DNA from: Alkalihalobacillus sp. CinArs1
GTDB taxonomy: Bacteria; Bacillota; Bacilli; Bacillales; Guptibacillaceae
Direction of reading: 5' to 3'
Length of the DNA stretch: 64,000 bases
Assembly: GCF_947387515.1 (NCBI RefSeq)
Contig: NZ_CANDOB010000001.1
Coordinates: 248,001 to 312,000 of the forward strand
Part shown: one piece after another, positions 25,685 to 33,861 of the stretch
Layout: every line of letters starts with the position of its first letter
Position numbering within the stretch: position 1 is the first letter of the stretch
Notes under the pieces: generated by a model
What the model saw: the letters and a program-made list of their open reading frames with translations, nothing else
What the model was told of the DNA's origin: nothing
Database searches by the model: none
Program-made: the position numbers and the translations under genes

Positions 25685-25761
25685 ACGTCCCCCTCCTCAT
25701 ATCCATATATCCATCATTAACCAATACCATATTGTGCATACATGAAGAATAATTGGGCACA

Positions 25762-25790
25762 AAAAAAATCAGCCGTAAGGGCTGATTTTC
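25762..25790 (-). terminator. Terminator of the M42 peptidase gene
   Basis: ATCAGCC / GGCTGAT stem, followed on the minus strand by T8. It abuts the peptidase stop codon. Confidence 0.86.
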
Positions 25791-26843
25791 TTAATTGATC
25801 ATCGAAGACTGGATGTATCGATATATTAATTCTGCTGTGTGAAGCATGGATGATTTGTGGGTGCGCTCATATGCGTGGGACGCATCGATTCCTGGACCGA
25901 TAAGAGCATGTCGAATATCTGCTCCTGCACGTATAGCCGCGGATGCGTCTGATCCGTAATATGGATAGATATCTACTTTATAGTCAATATCGAAAGACTC
26001 TGCTAAATTCACTAATTGATTTCTAAGGCGATAATGATAGGGTCCGCTTGAATCTTTTGCGCAAATGGAAACCGTATATTCATCTGACGATTGTCCATCA
26101 CCCAAAGCCCCCATATCCACTGCTATGTATTCAATCGTCTCATGAGGAATGTTTGAGTTTCCACCGTAGCCTATTTCTTCATTGTTAGAGATAAGAAAAT
26201 GTGTCGTATAAGGTAGGGTTATCTCTTCTTCTTTAACCTTCTTAATCGTTGCTAGAAGCAAAGCAACGCTCGCTTTGTCATCTAGGTGCCTTGATTTAAT
26301 GAATCCACTTTCTGTTATTTGAACGCGAGGGTCAAACGATGTGAAGTCTCCTACGCTGATTCCGAGATTCAATACATCCTCTTTAGAGTGTACTTGCTCA
26401 TCCAATCTAACTTCCATGTTTTTCTCGTCTCTTTTAATTTCACCGTTATTTTTATACACATGGACAGATGTTTGATGAAGTAAGATCGTTCCAGTATACC
26501 TCTTACCAGAGGACGTAATGATTTCACAATATTCCCCTTCGATGGCATTCCAACGAAAACCTCCGATTAAAGATAATTGGAGTCGACCATCGCTCTTAAT
26601 ATCTTTTACCATCGCCCCTAAAGTATCAACATGAGCAGTTAGCATCCGATGTTTCGTCGTGTCTTTTCCTTCAATCGTTGCGATAAGGCCACCTTTATTA
26701 TTTCTCCTGCATGACATCCCTAATTCTTGCAGTCTTCCTTCAACCCAGCTGATGACTTCATCTGTATATCCTGATGGACTAGGGATACTGACTAGTTCCT
26801 CTGTCGTTTTCAATAATTCATCTGCATTAAATTGATTACCCAT
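25791..26843 (-). CDS. M42-family metallo-aminopeptidase / glutamyl aminopeptidase
   Basis: 350 residues of the tetrahedral aminopeptidase family. Metal and catalytic motifs: TAHVDTLG, SRHLDDKAS, SNNEEIGYGGN, VDMGALGDG and the last ligand in DASHAYERTHKSS. Such enzymes trim short peptides in the cytosol using two Zn or Co ions. The ATG (MGNQFNADELL) follows GGGAG by 8 nt; the frame upstream to 26969 lacks support and overlaps the divergent promoter region. Confidence 0.9.
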   Translation of the reverse strand: MGNQFNADELLKTTEELVSIPSPSGYTDEVISWVEGRLQELGMSCRRNNKGGLIATIEGKDTTKHRMLTAHVDTLGAMVKDIKSDGRLQLSLIGGFRWNAIEGEYCEIITSSGKRYTGTILLHQTSVHVYKNNGEIKRDEKNMEVRLDEQVHSKEDVLNLGISVGDFTSFDPRVQITESGFIKSRHLDDKASVALLLATIKKVKEEEITLPYTTHFLISNNEEIGYGGNSNIPHETIEYIAVDMGALGDGQSSDEYTVSICAKDSSGPYHYRLRNQLVNLAESFDIDYKVDIYPYYGSDASAAIRAGADIRHALIGPGIDASHAYERTHKSSMLHTAELIYRYIQSSMIN

Positions 26844-26951
26844 TTCGAATACTCCCTTTCCTATCCCAATAATCGTCATGCTTTTTACTCTACTAAAAAT
26901 CAACATTCCATCATAGTATGATGACAAGCTTATTAATTTTGGAGGTTCAGG

Positions 26952-27854
26952 ATGATTAAGAAAATACATTATATCATCATGCTTAGTATGATAGGTTTTT
27001 TTGCACTCATCCTCGTAAACACAAACAGTAATCCGGTGAGGGAAACATTCACTTATTTTCCTCCTGATCCAAACACAACGTTTGAGTCATCACAAACCTC
27101 TCTTTCCATCTTAACGCAGGAAGATGAAGATGAATACACGCTAAGCTTGAAAACAGAATCAAATTTGAGTGAAACAGCATACCTCAGGCAGGACATCACA
27201 TTACTGTATGAAGAAGGACGCTTATTAGAAACGATGTCCAAGTGGGAAGAAAATGCCAAAAAGCTTACCAATCGAAAAAAAGTTAAGAGTGAAGATAGTG
27301 GTCATTACGAAGCGATCTCGTACCATTATGGTGAGATTCATTACCCTAATGATGTTATTAAAAGCGCACAAGCGATGAGCTATGATCAACTCTACGTGAT
27401 TGATTCTCCGATGACACCACTCGAATCCTTCACAGTTCCAACCAGCAGTGAGGAGGAAGAGTGGAAGAAACTCTTAGATCACGCCACTTCACAACAGGCA
27501 CAGATCGTATTTAAATTATTACTCGATCAGTTTCAGGTGAATCCAAGTGATTATTATATAATTCCATTAACAAAATTGCACAACTATCAAGATTCTCCTC
27601 TACCTGGTCTAACAAAGGCACAGTCGGTAGATGCGATCGGAGGAATATGGGAGGGGTTATATAAATACTATTTTCTTGGGATTCAGCCAGAAGAAGGTGA
27701 ATTTGAAACTCCTATAGGAAGTACGATTCCATATATCCTCCTTCACAAAGAATCACCATATTTATTAGTGCTTTATCAAACGAAAAGTGGTAAAAATGTT
27801 CAGCTCATACAATATCTTAATAAACCTATCATTAGAGAGCCTGATAAGAATTAG
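26952..27854 (+). CDS. Hypothetical exported or membrane-anchored protein, 300 residues
   Basis: Begins MIKKIHYIIMLSMIGFFALILVN, a signal-anchor or uncleaved signal, with no lipobox; then an acidic extracellular domain (EDEDEYTLSL, SSEEEEWKKL). Ribosome site TTTGGAGG 8 nt upstream. Divergent from the M42 peptidase. I do not recognise the family. It ends just before the converging HAD gene and no terminator was seen between them. Confidence 0.72.
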   Translation: MIKKIHYIIMLSMIGFFALILVNTNSNPVRETFTYFPPDPNTTFESSQTSLSILTQEDEDEYTLSLKTESNLSETAYLRQDITLLYEEGRLLETMSKWEENAKKLTNRKKVKSEDSGHYEAISYHYGEIHYPNDVIKSAQAMSYDQLYVIDSPMTPLESFTVPTSSEEEEWKKLLDHATSQQAQIVFKLLLDQFQVNPSDYYIIPLTKLHNYQDSPLPGLTKAQSVDAIGGIWEGLYKYYFLGIQPEEGEFETPIGSTIPYILLHKESPYLLVLYQTKSGKNVQLIQYLNKPIIREPDKN

Positions 27855-27855
27855 C

Positions 27856-28563
27856 TTAATATTTCTTTATCACAGTTGAAAGTTCTTGAAAGCTAATCAC
27901 CTCAGGTACAGCTTTGTCTATTGATTTTGAAGCCGTTTGTCTTGAATTAAAGTAGATGACATCAAATCCAGCTTCTATAGCGGGATTGATGTCCTGACTC
28001 ATGGAGTCTCCAATATATAAGTAGTTTCCTTTCGTTTCTTTAGCATAGTAGAAGAGTTGAAGATCTGGTTTTGCAATACCAACTTGTTCAGAAATATAAA
28101 TATTTTCATCTTTGAACCATGTATCTAATCGTAACTCTTTGATTTTTGAACGCTGAACCTCATTAGAACCGTTCGTTATGATACCTAAGCGTACATGTTG
28201 ATCTGAGAGTTCATTTAGAAGTCTTTCTGCACCTGGAAATAATTCTGCGAATGCTGCTACGTTGGCTTCATATTGATCTTGAAAGATGAGTGCTTCCTCA
28301 TTAAATGTTGAGATATCGAATGTCTTATTAGCAGCTTGGAAGCGATTGATCTGATACGTTTCTCTCGTCCACTGTCCAGATTCATAGTACTCCCAATATT
28401 CATCACAGTAATGTTTAAAAACATCAAACCACTTATCAGGAGAAACAGATGCGTTTTTTCTAGTAAGCATTTCATCAGCACAATGCAGTATTGTTTTACG
28501 AAAAGCTTTCTCGTGATCATAGAGGGTATTATCTAAATCAAAATAAATATGTGTCCAATACAT
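27856..28563 (-). CDS. HAD-superfamily hydrolase, YjjG/YfnB type
   Basis: 235 residues with motif I FDLDNTLYDHE, motif II ITNGSNE, motif III Lys in GIAKPD and motif IV YIGDSMSQDINPA. A helical C1 cap lies between motifs I and II. YjjG is a pyrimidine nucleotidase that clears non-canonical nucleotides; the substrate here is inferred. The ATG follows GGTGG; the frame further upstream overlaps a terminator. Confidence 0.86.
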   Translation of the reverse strand: MYWTHIYFDLDNTLYDHEKAFRKTILHCADEMLTRKNASVSPDKWFDVFKHYCDEYWEYYESGQWTRETYQINRFQAANKTFDISTFNEEALIFQDQYEANVAAFAELFPGAERLLNELSDQHVRLGIITNGSNEVQRSKIKELRLDTWFKDENIYISEQVGIAKPDLQLFYYAKETKGNYLYIGDSMSQDINPAIEAGFDVIYFNSRQTASKSIDKAVPEVISFQELSTVIKKY

Positions 28564-28573
28564 GTTTCCACCA

Positions 28574-28602
28574 CCTAAAAAACCTCCGCCAGATGGCAGA
28601 GA
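28574..28602 (-). terminator. Terminator after the nhaC-microprotein operon
   Basis: CTCTGCC / GGCGGAG (one G-T pair), loop ATCT, followed on the minus strand by TTTTTT. It lies 2 nt beyond the microprotein stop and before the HAD gene. Confidence 0.82.
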
Positions 28603-28603
28603 T

Positions 28604-28777
28604 TTAAGATAAAAACGAAGAGAACAGCTTTTTGCGAACACCTGGTATCTTCAAAGAGTTTCCTACTACGAAACGTCTTACCATCGCAATGCCAAGTAAG
28701 CTGTTTACTATTCTATAACGGTATTCATAAATAACGATTACAAACGATAGCAACAAGATCAATCTAGATAGTTTCAT
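28604..28777 (-). CDS. 57-residue membrane microprotein
   Basis: MKLSRLILLLSFVIVIYEYRYRIVNSL..., one N-terminal transmembrane helix (about 5-18), then a basic amphipathic tail (MVRRFVVGNSLKIPGVRKKL). It has a perfect AGGAGG 7 nt before the ATG and its own terminator, so it is very likely translated. I do not recognise a named family. It is the last cistron after nhaC, and its ribosome site is buried in a 16-bp hairpin that starts 8 nt after the nhaC stop. That suggests translation coupled to nhaC. A small partner or regulator of the transporter is a guess. Confidence 0.78.
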   Translation of the reverse strand: MKLSRLILLLSFVIVIYEYRYRIVNSLLGIAMVRRFVVGNSLKIPGVRKKLFSSFLS

Positions 28778-28784
28778 GGTATAT

Positions 28785-28825
28785 CCTCCTGTAAACAGTA
28801 TGTTACTAATACTGTTTACAGGAGG
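28785..28825 (-). promoter_or_regulatory. Perfect 16-bp hairpin sequestering the microprotein ribosome site
   Basis: Arms 28785-28800 and 28810-28825 are exact reverse complements (CCTCCTGTAAACAGTA and its partner) with a 9-nt loop. On the minus-strand mRNA the 3' arm ends in AGGAGG, the microprotein Shine-Dalgarno. No U-run follows, so it is not a simple terminator. Confidence 0.88.
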
Positions 28826-28833
28826 GTGTTGTT

Positions 28834-30219
28834 TTATCCATTTTGGAGCGTATTAGACTTTTGAAAGCGCATATCGTTTACGTATCCTAATACGATCGTA
28901 AATATCGGAGAGAGCCATAAGAAAATAGCGAACGGTAAATAGCTCAGTACAGAAACACCTAGTGTTTCTGCGAAGAATGCGCCAGAAACTCCCCAAGGAA
29001 TGAGGGGGTTCACAAGTGTTCCAGCATCTTCTAGCGTTCTCGATAAGTACTTTCGATCGATACCAGCCTTATCAAAGAACGGCTCAAAGGTTTGGCCTGG
29101 TAACAAGATTGATAAATATTGTTCTCCCGTTAATAAGTTGACCCCGATAGAAGAACCAGCAGTTGCTGAGATCAAATGTCCTTTGCGATTCAATAATTTT
29201 GTAAGCCCCGTCATGAGCGCTTGAATAATTCCTAATACTTGCAGTACACCACCTAGTGCAAGAGCAAGTAAAATTAAGGAAACACTCCACATCATCGATT
29301 GTAAGCCACCTCTGTTAATAATTCCATTAACTAGCTCACTCGATGTTTCAAGTACAAATCCATTTTGCATCGTGTTCAAGATCGCTGTTGCAGAAAAGAC
29401 TCCTTGTGCTCCAATCGCAACTAGAATCCCTGCGATCAAACCAGAAATTAACGTTAATAATACAGGAACACGTCTAAGAGCTAGAATGAGAACTACCAAT
29501 GGAGGTAATAATGTCCAAAACGTAAGGTTAAACTCACTCGATAGCACGGAAAGAGATTTCGATAAATCTTCTGGATCAACAGAAGCGGAAAATTGATTGC
29601 TCATGATGAAGAAAAAGATAATCGTCACGATGATGGCAGGAATAGTCGTATTCATCATATGTCTTATATGCGTAAATAGATTGACACCAGACACAGCAGG
29701 AGCGAAGTTTGTCGTATCTGATAATGGAGACATCTTATCTCCAAAACAAGCACCAGATATAACGGCTCCTGCTGCTAGAGCTGGATTGACTCCCATTGCT
29801 GTTCCAATTCCCATCATAGCAATACCTATCGTACCGATCGTTGTAAATGAACTACCCGTGAAGCTCGAAACAATAATTGTAATTAATAAAGCACTAATTA
29901 AAAACCATTCAGGTTGTATAAACTTCAGTCCCCCATAGAGCAGTGCAGGAACTGTCCCGCTTTGCATCCAGATTGCAATCATCATTCCCACAATAAATAA
30001 GATCAAAACAGGTTTTAATCCAGTTGTAATACTTTCTAGCAGGCCTTTCTCAATGGATTCCCACTTGATTCCCCTTAAAAGACCAAAAAGACTAGTCCCT
30101 ACAATTCCAACTAAAAGAGGCATGTGTGGTTCTACCTTCATAATGATAATACTGAAAAGCATCCAGCCCATAAGTAATGAAATGACGATGAGCGCAGATG
30201 AAAATGATAATTTTTTCAC
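28834..30219 (-). CDS. NhaC-family Na+/H+ antiporter or amino acid transporter
   Basis: 461 residues, about twelve hydrophobic segments. Family motifs: FTGSSFTTIGTIGIAMMGIG, SGACFGDKMSPLSDTTNFAP and EDAGTLVNPLIPWGVSGA. NhaC members include true Na+/H+ antiporters and MleN malate-lactate exchangers. A T-box leader upstream ties expression to a tRNA charging state, so an amino acid substrate is more likely than plain sodium exchange. Gene symbol withheld for that reason. Followed by a microprotein in the same operon. Confidence 0.9.
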   Translation of the reverse strand: MKKLSFSSALIVISLLMGWMLFSIIIMKVEPHMPLLVGIVGTSLFGLLRGIKWESIEKGLLESITTGLKPVLILFIVGMMIAIWMQSGTVPALLYGGLKFIQPEWFLISALLITIIVSSFTGSSFTTIGTIGIAMMGIGTAMGVNPALAAGAVISGACFGDKMSPLSDTTNFAPAVSGVNLFTHIRHMMNTTIPAIIVTIIFFFIMSNQFSASVDPEDLSKSLSVLSSEFNLTFWTLLPPLVVLILALRRVPVLLTLISGLIAGILVAIGAQGVFSATAILNTMQNGFVLETSSELVNGIINRGGLQSMMWSVSLILLALALGGVLQVLGIIQALMTGLTKLLNRKGHLISATAGSSIGVNLLTGEQYLSILLPGQTFEPFFDKAGIDRKYLSRTLEDAGTLVNPLIPWGVSGAFFAETLGVSVLSYLPFAIFLWLSPIFTIVLGYVNDMRFQKSNTLQNG

Positions 30220-30287
30220 AGTTTAACTCTCCCTTTTTCTTAGATGACTATTAATAAGTTTGTCCTATCTCTATTTTTCCATAAAAA

Positions 30288-30560
30288 AATCCCTTCTCTA
30301 TAAAGAAGGGACGAATTGTCTCGCGGTACCACCCTAATTAACAGCATATGCTGTCCTCTTAAGCTCCATAATATCGACTGGAATGCCGGGTATTACTACC
30401 TAGTTCCTCAGCTGTAAGTTCACTTTCTGACTGCCCCGATTCACACCTTCCACCGGGTCTCTGATGCTGCTATTTCACAAGCTACTCGACTGATTCATAA
30501 CTTTTCCACTTTTATGCTTTTGTGCGTTTAAGTAATACCGTTATTTTATACCTAATTCTT
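30288..30560 (-). promoter_or_regulatory. T-box leader ahead of the NhaC-type gene
   Basis: Minus strand carries the T-box AGGGTGGTACCGCGAGACA (about 30338-30320) next to a terminator TCCCTTCT / AGAAGGGA with T7. Upstream are Stem I elements: GAGTAGC, CAGAGA (AG bulge), GGTGGAAGGTGTGAA and GTGAACTTACAGCTGAG. The specifier is read as TAC (Tyr), since an A follows the codon in most leaders; TTA (Leu) in the overlapping register is not excluded. Uncharged tRNA would stabilise the antiterminator and turn the operon on. Confidence 0.93.
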
Positions 30561-30578
30561 TAGTCTGTCAAGACATAT

Positions 30579-30605
30579 AAAAAAGCACCAGTGAGAACTG
30601 GTGCT
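30579..30605 (-). terminator. Terminator of the moeB/thiF-mobA operon
   Basis: AGCACCAGT / ACTGGTGCT, 9 bp, loop GAGA, followed on the minus strand by TTTTTTATA. Confidence 0.9.
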
Positions 30606-30608
30606 GTG

Positions 30609-31628
30609 TTACATGCCGATATACCTAGAATAAAGAGCTTTAGCCCGCCCACTATCGCTTGTTCCTTGAACGAGCACTCGCCCATCAGGAAATATGACCA
30701 ACCGCTCACCTTCTTCTAGCTCTGCTTTGAGTAAGAACGGCGTTTTCTTTACTTTAGCAACTTTTTCGAGTCTAAGAGACCACTCTTTCAGATCAAACGC
30801 CTTCTCAAGATTGATCTGTATCGTTTCTCTACCACATAAGGAAGCAACCTCACTGGCTGCACCATGTTGTAATGCTGGAAACTCTTTCTTTTGGCAAGCA
30901 GGGCAGTCTGTTTTCGGCGAAGAATACTTCATGGAATACGTGTGATTATTCCATATATCTACAGTCAGTAAACAACGATTTAATTTCTCATAAGCACCTA
31001 CAATGTATTTCATCGCCTCTGTCACTTGATAAGAAGCGATAATATCTACAATTGGCGAGATAACACCAATCGTATCGCATGTTTCACCAGTAGTCCCTCC
31101 GGCGTCTTGAATAAAGCATCTCAAGCAAGGGGTTTCACCAGGTATGAAGAGAGCGGTCATTCCACGAGAACTAACAGCACCTCCATAAACATAAGGAATT
31201 CCTTGTTTGAATGCGGCATCATTGAGTAAGAAGCGCGTAGAGAAATTATCCGTTCCATCCATCACCATATCGATCTCTTCCATTAGTTCAAGAATATTTG
31301 ACGCGTTTACATCAGCCGTAATGGCTTCGATCGTCACCTCAGAGTTCATTTTTTCAAGCTTTCGTTTCGCTGCAACAGCTTTTGGCAAAGTAGCTTCAAC
31401 ATCATCCTCGTCAAATAACATCTGACGTTGTAAGTTGCTCTTCTCTACATAATCACGGTCAACGATTCGAACTTTGCCTATGCCTGCTCTTACCATATGA
31501 TTAGCTATAGCAGTTCCTAACGCGCCCATTCCAACTATGAGAATACTTGTGTCCCCAAATTTCTTCTGTCCTTCTTCTCCAATTTGTGAAAATAACATCT
31601 GACGTGAATAACGCTGGTACTGACTCAT
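30609..31628 (-). CDS. ThiF/MoeB-family adenylyltransferase
   Basis: 339 residues. E1-like ATP motif IVGMGALGTAIA, the segment KSNLQRQMLF, VMDGTDNFSTR and zinc Cys pairs CLRC and CPAC. It has a C-terminal extension of about 90 residues instead of a clear rhodanese domain. It adenylates the C-terminal Gly of MoaD or ThiS. Being next to mobA it looks like MoeB, but as the thi operon lacks thiF it may serve both carriers. Start overlaps mobA stop as ATGA. Confidence 0.9.
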   Translation of the reverse strand: MSQYQRYSRQMLFSQIGEEGQKKFGDTSILIVGMGALGTAIANHMVRAGIGKVRIVDRDYVEKSNLQRQMLFDEDDVEATLPKAVAAKRKLEKMNSEVTIEAITADVNASNILELMEEIDMVMDGTDNFSTRFLLNDAAFKQGIPYVYGGAVSSRGMTALFIPGETPCLRCFIQDAGGTTGETCDTIGVISPIVDIIASYQVTEAMKYIVGAYEKLNRCLLTVDIWNNHTYSMKYSSPKTDCPACQKKEFPALQHGAASEVASLCGRETIQINLEKAFDLKEWSLRLEKVAKVKKTPFLLKAELEEGERLVIFPDGRVLVQGTSDSGRAKALYSRYIGM

Positions 31629-32221
31629 TGATTCGGCCCCTTTCGGATTAACATATATTCTTCTATGGTATTCACGTTCGTAAAGGATTCAAGGTCTTTA
31701 TCTTCAATCATCACATGTCGTACTTTAAGCTGTTTAAGTGCAGCCATCACTCGTTTATCGCCTAGTAGTAATTCATTTTCGATGCTGTCCTTACAAGTGT
31801 ATTTGTACAATGCACAAAGTGGCTGTATACGACCATTAGCAATAGGGATAATGGCATCAGCTTCCGGATGGTGTTTTGCCTCTTGTATAAGTTTAGAAAA
31901 AAGATCTGCAGTAACGAGTGGCATGTCACAAGCAACCACAACATAGTAGTCTGCATTTATTACACCCATCGCAGAAATAAGACCTGCTAGTGGGCCCATC
32001 CCTTTAAATCTCCGATCATCCACAATAATATCTGCATGCTCTTCCGATTCGAATCTCGCCATAAGCTCTGGCTTTGTAACGATGAGACATTTATGCACAT
32101 GTTTCGTTAACTCATTGACGATTGTCTTATAGAAAGGTGAACCTTGGTATTGGACAAAAGCTTTATCGTGACCAAACCTTCGTGATTCTCCTCCTGCTAA
32201 CAATACACCACATGCTTTCAT
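31625..32221 (-). CDS. mobA: Molybdenum cofactor guanylyltransferase MobA
   Basis: 198 residues. The nucleotide motif LLAGGESRRFGHDKAF at the N-terminus and VVACDMPLVTADLF in the middle are diagnostic. It transfers GMP to Mo-molybdopterin. The ATG overlaps the DUF92 stop. No moaA-E or moeA is present in the window, so the rest of the pathway must be elsewhere. Confidence 0.92.
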   Translation of the reverse strand: MKACGVLLAGGESRRFGHDKAFVQYQGSPFYKTIVNELTKHVHKCLIVTKPELMARFESEEHADIIVDDRRFKGMGPLAGLISAMGVINADYYVVVACDMPLVTADLFSKLIQEAKHHPEADAIIPIANGRIQPLCALYKYTCKDSIENELLLGDKRVMAALKQLKVRHVMIEDKDLESFTNVNTIEEYMLIRKGPNQ

Positions 32222-32991
32222 AGGAACCACACTCCACAAGCTATGCCTCCACATAGAGAGGAAACCATGTTAACGACATCGTTATTTATTCCACTAATTC
32301 CTTTTATCTTTGTGGTGCCAACCCCACAGTGTACGGTGCGTTCAGTTTTGAGAGAACATGTCTCACAATAGAACTCTTCCTGAATGGTAGCACCGATTAT
32401 GGTGTCGATCATACTACCCAGCACTCCAGCACCAGTGATCACAAGAAAAAGTGTGAATGGTAGATCAAAAAGAAAGAAGCCGACTCCCGCTACTAGTAGT
32501 GAAGCAAGAAATGATGCTAGTAAACCAGGCATACTCACTGCCCCAGAGGTGCCTCTAGGTACAGTACGTAACTTGAGGATATGGTATGGGTCTCTCTTTG
32601 CGAGTACGCCGAGCTCTGATGCCCACGTATCTGCATTTGATGCAGCAAGAGCTGAAATAAAAAAAGCAATCCACCATAGAGAAGGAAACATTGCCATCAT
32701 AACACCTGCAAATGCTGCTGCTCCTCCGTTAGCTAACACTTGGTACTCATCTCTCGCTGAACCCTTTACAACGATTCGTTCTGTTTCTTGCTTTCGATCT
32801 TGTTTATACTTACTCCATAGTGTAGAAGTTCCAAAAAAAACCCCTAGTAACACTAACCCTTTCCACCCAAAACCATATGCGATGGCATTTCCGGTGAATA
32901 TAGCGGCAACAGTACCTTTTCTAGACAATGCTCCCATCTTCAAGCCAACGACACCTGTCAAAAGAATAACGATGAAATAAAGGAGCATCAT
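32218..32991 (-). CDS. DUF92 / TIGR00297-family membrane protein
   Basis: 257 residues with six or so hydrophobic segments and family motifs AALAASNADTWASELG, PRGTSGAVS and TIIGATIQ. Plant VTE6 of this family is a phytyl phosphate kinase; archaeal and bacterial members are thought to act on prenyl or lipid phosphates. A Cys pair (YCETCSLK) and HCG follow in the C-terminal loop. Overlaps yqgN and mobA by 4 nt each. The function here is not established. Confidence 0.86.
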   Translation of the reverse strand: MMLLYFIVILLTGVVGLKMGALSRKGTVAAIFTGNAIAYGFGWKGLVLLGVFFGTSTLWSKYKQDRKQETERIVVKGSARDEYQVLANGGAAAFAGVMMAMFPSLWWIAFFISALAASNADTWASELGVLAKRDPYHILKLRTVPRGTSGAVSMPGLLASFLASLLVAGVGFFLFDLPFTLFLVITGAGVLGSMIDTIIGATIQEEFYCETCSLKTERTVHCGVGTTKIKGISGINNDVVNMVSSLCGGIACGVWFL

Positions 32992-33557
32992 GTGAAGCGT
33001 AAAATCTTTTTATCTGTAATGAGTGTTTCAACTGGAAGATCGAAAGGCTCGACAGGTAATTTCTCGACTAATTGAATGCTATATGCTAATGACACGGTTT
33101 GATTTTCATATTGCTGCAAAAACCTGTCATAATAGCCTCCTCCGAATCCAATCCTGTAACCGTTCTCATCAAACAATAATCCCGGTATGACCAATAGCTG
33201 AATGTTCTTTGGCTCACAAGCTTTTGTAAGCTCGGGTTTAGGCTCTTTCAAACCAAAATACACTGTTTCTAATTCATCCCAACTGTTTAAGTAGCGGAAT
33301 GTCATCGACTTATCCTCTGGATGGCATTTCGGTACAGCAACTTTCTTCCCAACTGACCACGAATGCTCAATAACTTTCTTCGTATTCACTTCATTTTTCA
33401 TTGCAACTGTTAGTCCGATTGTCTCTGCTTCTTTATAGGGATCATATGTAAAAAGGTTTTCGAGGATCCGGTCATCAAGTTCTACTTTTTCCTTGTTTGT
33501 CATTTCCTTTAGACGGCTTTTCATATTGGTTCGCAACATTTGCTTTGTTTGCATCAT
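32988..33557 (-). CDS. yqgN: 5-formyltetrahydrofolate cyclo-ligase (YqgN)
   Basis: Converts 5-formyl-THF to 5,10-methenyl-THF with ATP. 189 residues; N-terminal LRTNMKSRLKEMTNKEK and the conserved C-terminal nucleotide motif GYRIGFGGGYYDRFL. Position after rpmG as in B. subtilis. It starts a run of four genes joined by ATGA overlaps. Confidence 0.92.
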   Translation of the reverse strand: MMQTKQMLRTNMKSRLKEMTNKEKVELDDRILENLFTYDPYKEAETIGLTVAMKNEVNTKKVIEHSWSVGKKVAVPKCHPEDKSMTFRYLNSWDELETVYFGLKEPKPELTKACEPKNIQLLVIPGLLFDENGYRIGFGGGYYDRFLQQYENQTVSLAYSIQLVEKLPVEPFDLPVETLITDKKILRFT

Positions 33558-33609
33558 TACCTCTCCTCTATATGATCGTTACTATCAGTGTAAGGGAAAG
33601 AAGACAAAT

Positions 33610-33636
33610 AAAAAAGCAGTAGGATAACCTACTGCT
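33610..33636 (-). terminator. Terminator of rpmG
   Basis: AGCAGTAGG / CCTACTGCT, loop 4 nt, then TTTTTTATT on the minus strand. The 5' arm touches the rpmG stop codon. Confidence 0.88.
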
Positions 33637-33785
33637 TACTTTGTTTCGCGATGTAACGTGTGTTTCTTTAGTCTTGGGCTATATTTTTTAAGTTCAAGAC
33701 GATCTGGGTTTGTACGTTTGTTCTTTGTTGTAATGTAGTTACGATCGCCAGTTTCAGTGCAAGCCAATGTAATTTGTACGCGCAT
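33636..33785 (-). CDS. rpmG: Ribosomal protein bL33, zinc-free type
   Basis: 49 residues: [20 protein letters not shown]...[16 protein letters not shown]. The CxxC pairs of zinc-binding L33 are replaced (CTET, KYSP), so this is a C-minus form like B. subtilis RpmGA. The ATG follows GGAGGG by 7 nt. Located next to yqgN as in B. subtilis. Confidence 0.95.
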   Translation of the reverse strand: MRVQITLACTETGDRNYITTKNKRTNPDRLELKKYSPRLKKHTLHRETK

Positions 33786-33861
33786 GAATATCCCTCCAAA
33801 TCCTATCAAACTGTTCATTTAACAACATACTTTATTATGATAACAAACAAATATGGTTCTA

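Noticed and set aside
30609-31628. A rhodanese domain on the ThiF/MoeB protein
   Set aside because: The C-terminal 90 residues lack the active Cys loop of rhodaneses.
32384-32980. A 198-codon plus-strand ORF opposite the DUF92 gene
   Set aside because: Shadow of a real gene; no ribosome site, Pro/Ser/Thr-rich composition typical of antisense reading of membrane proteins.
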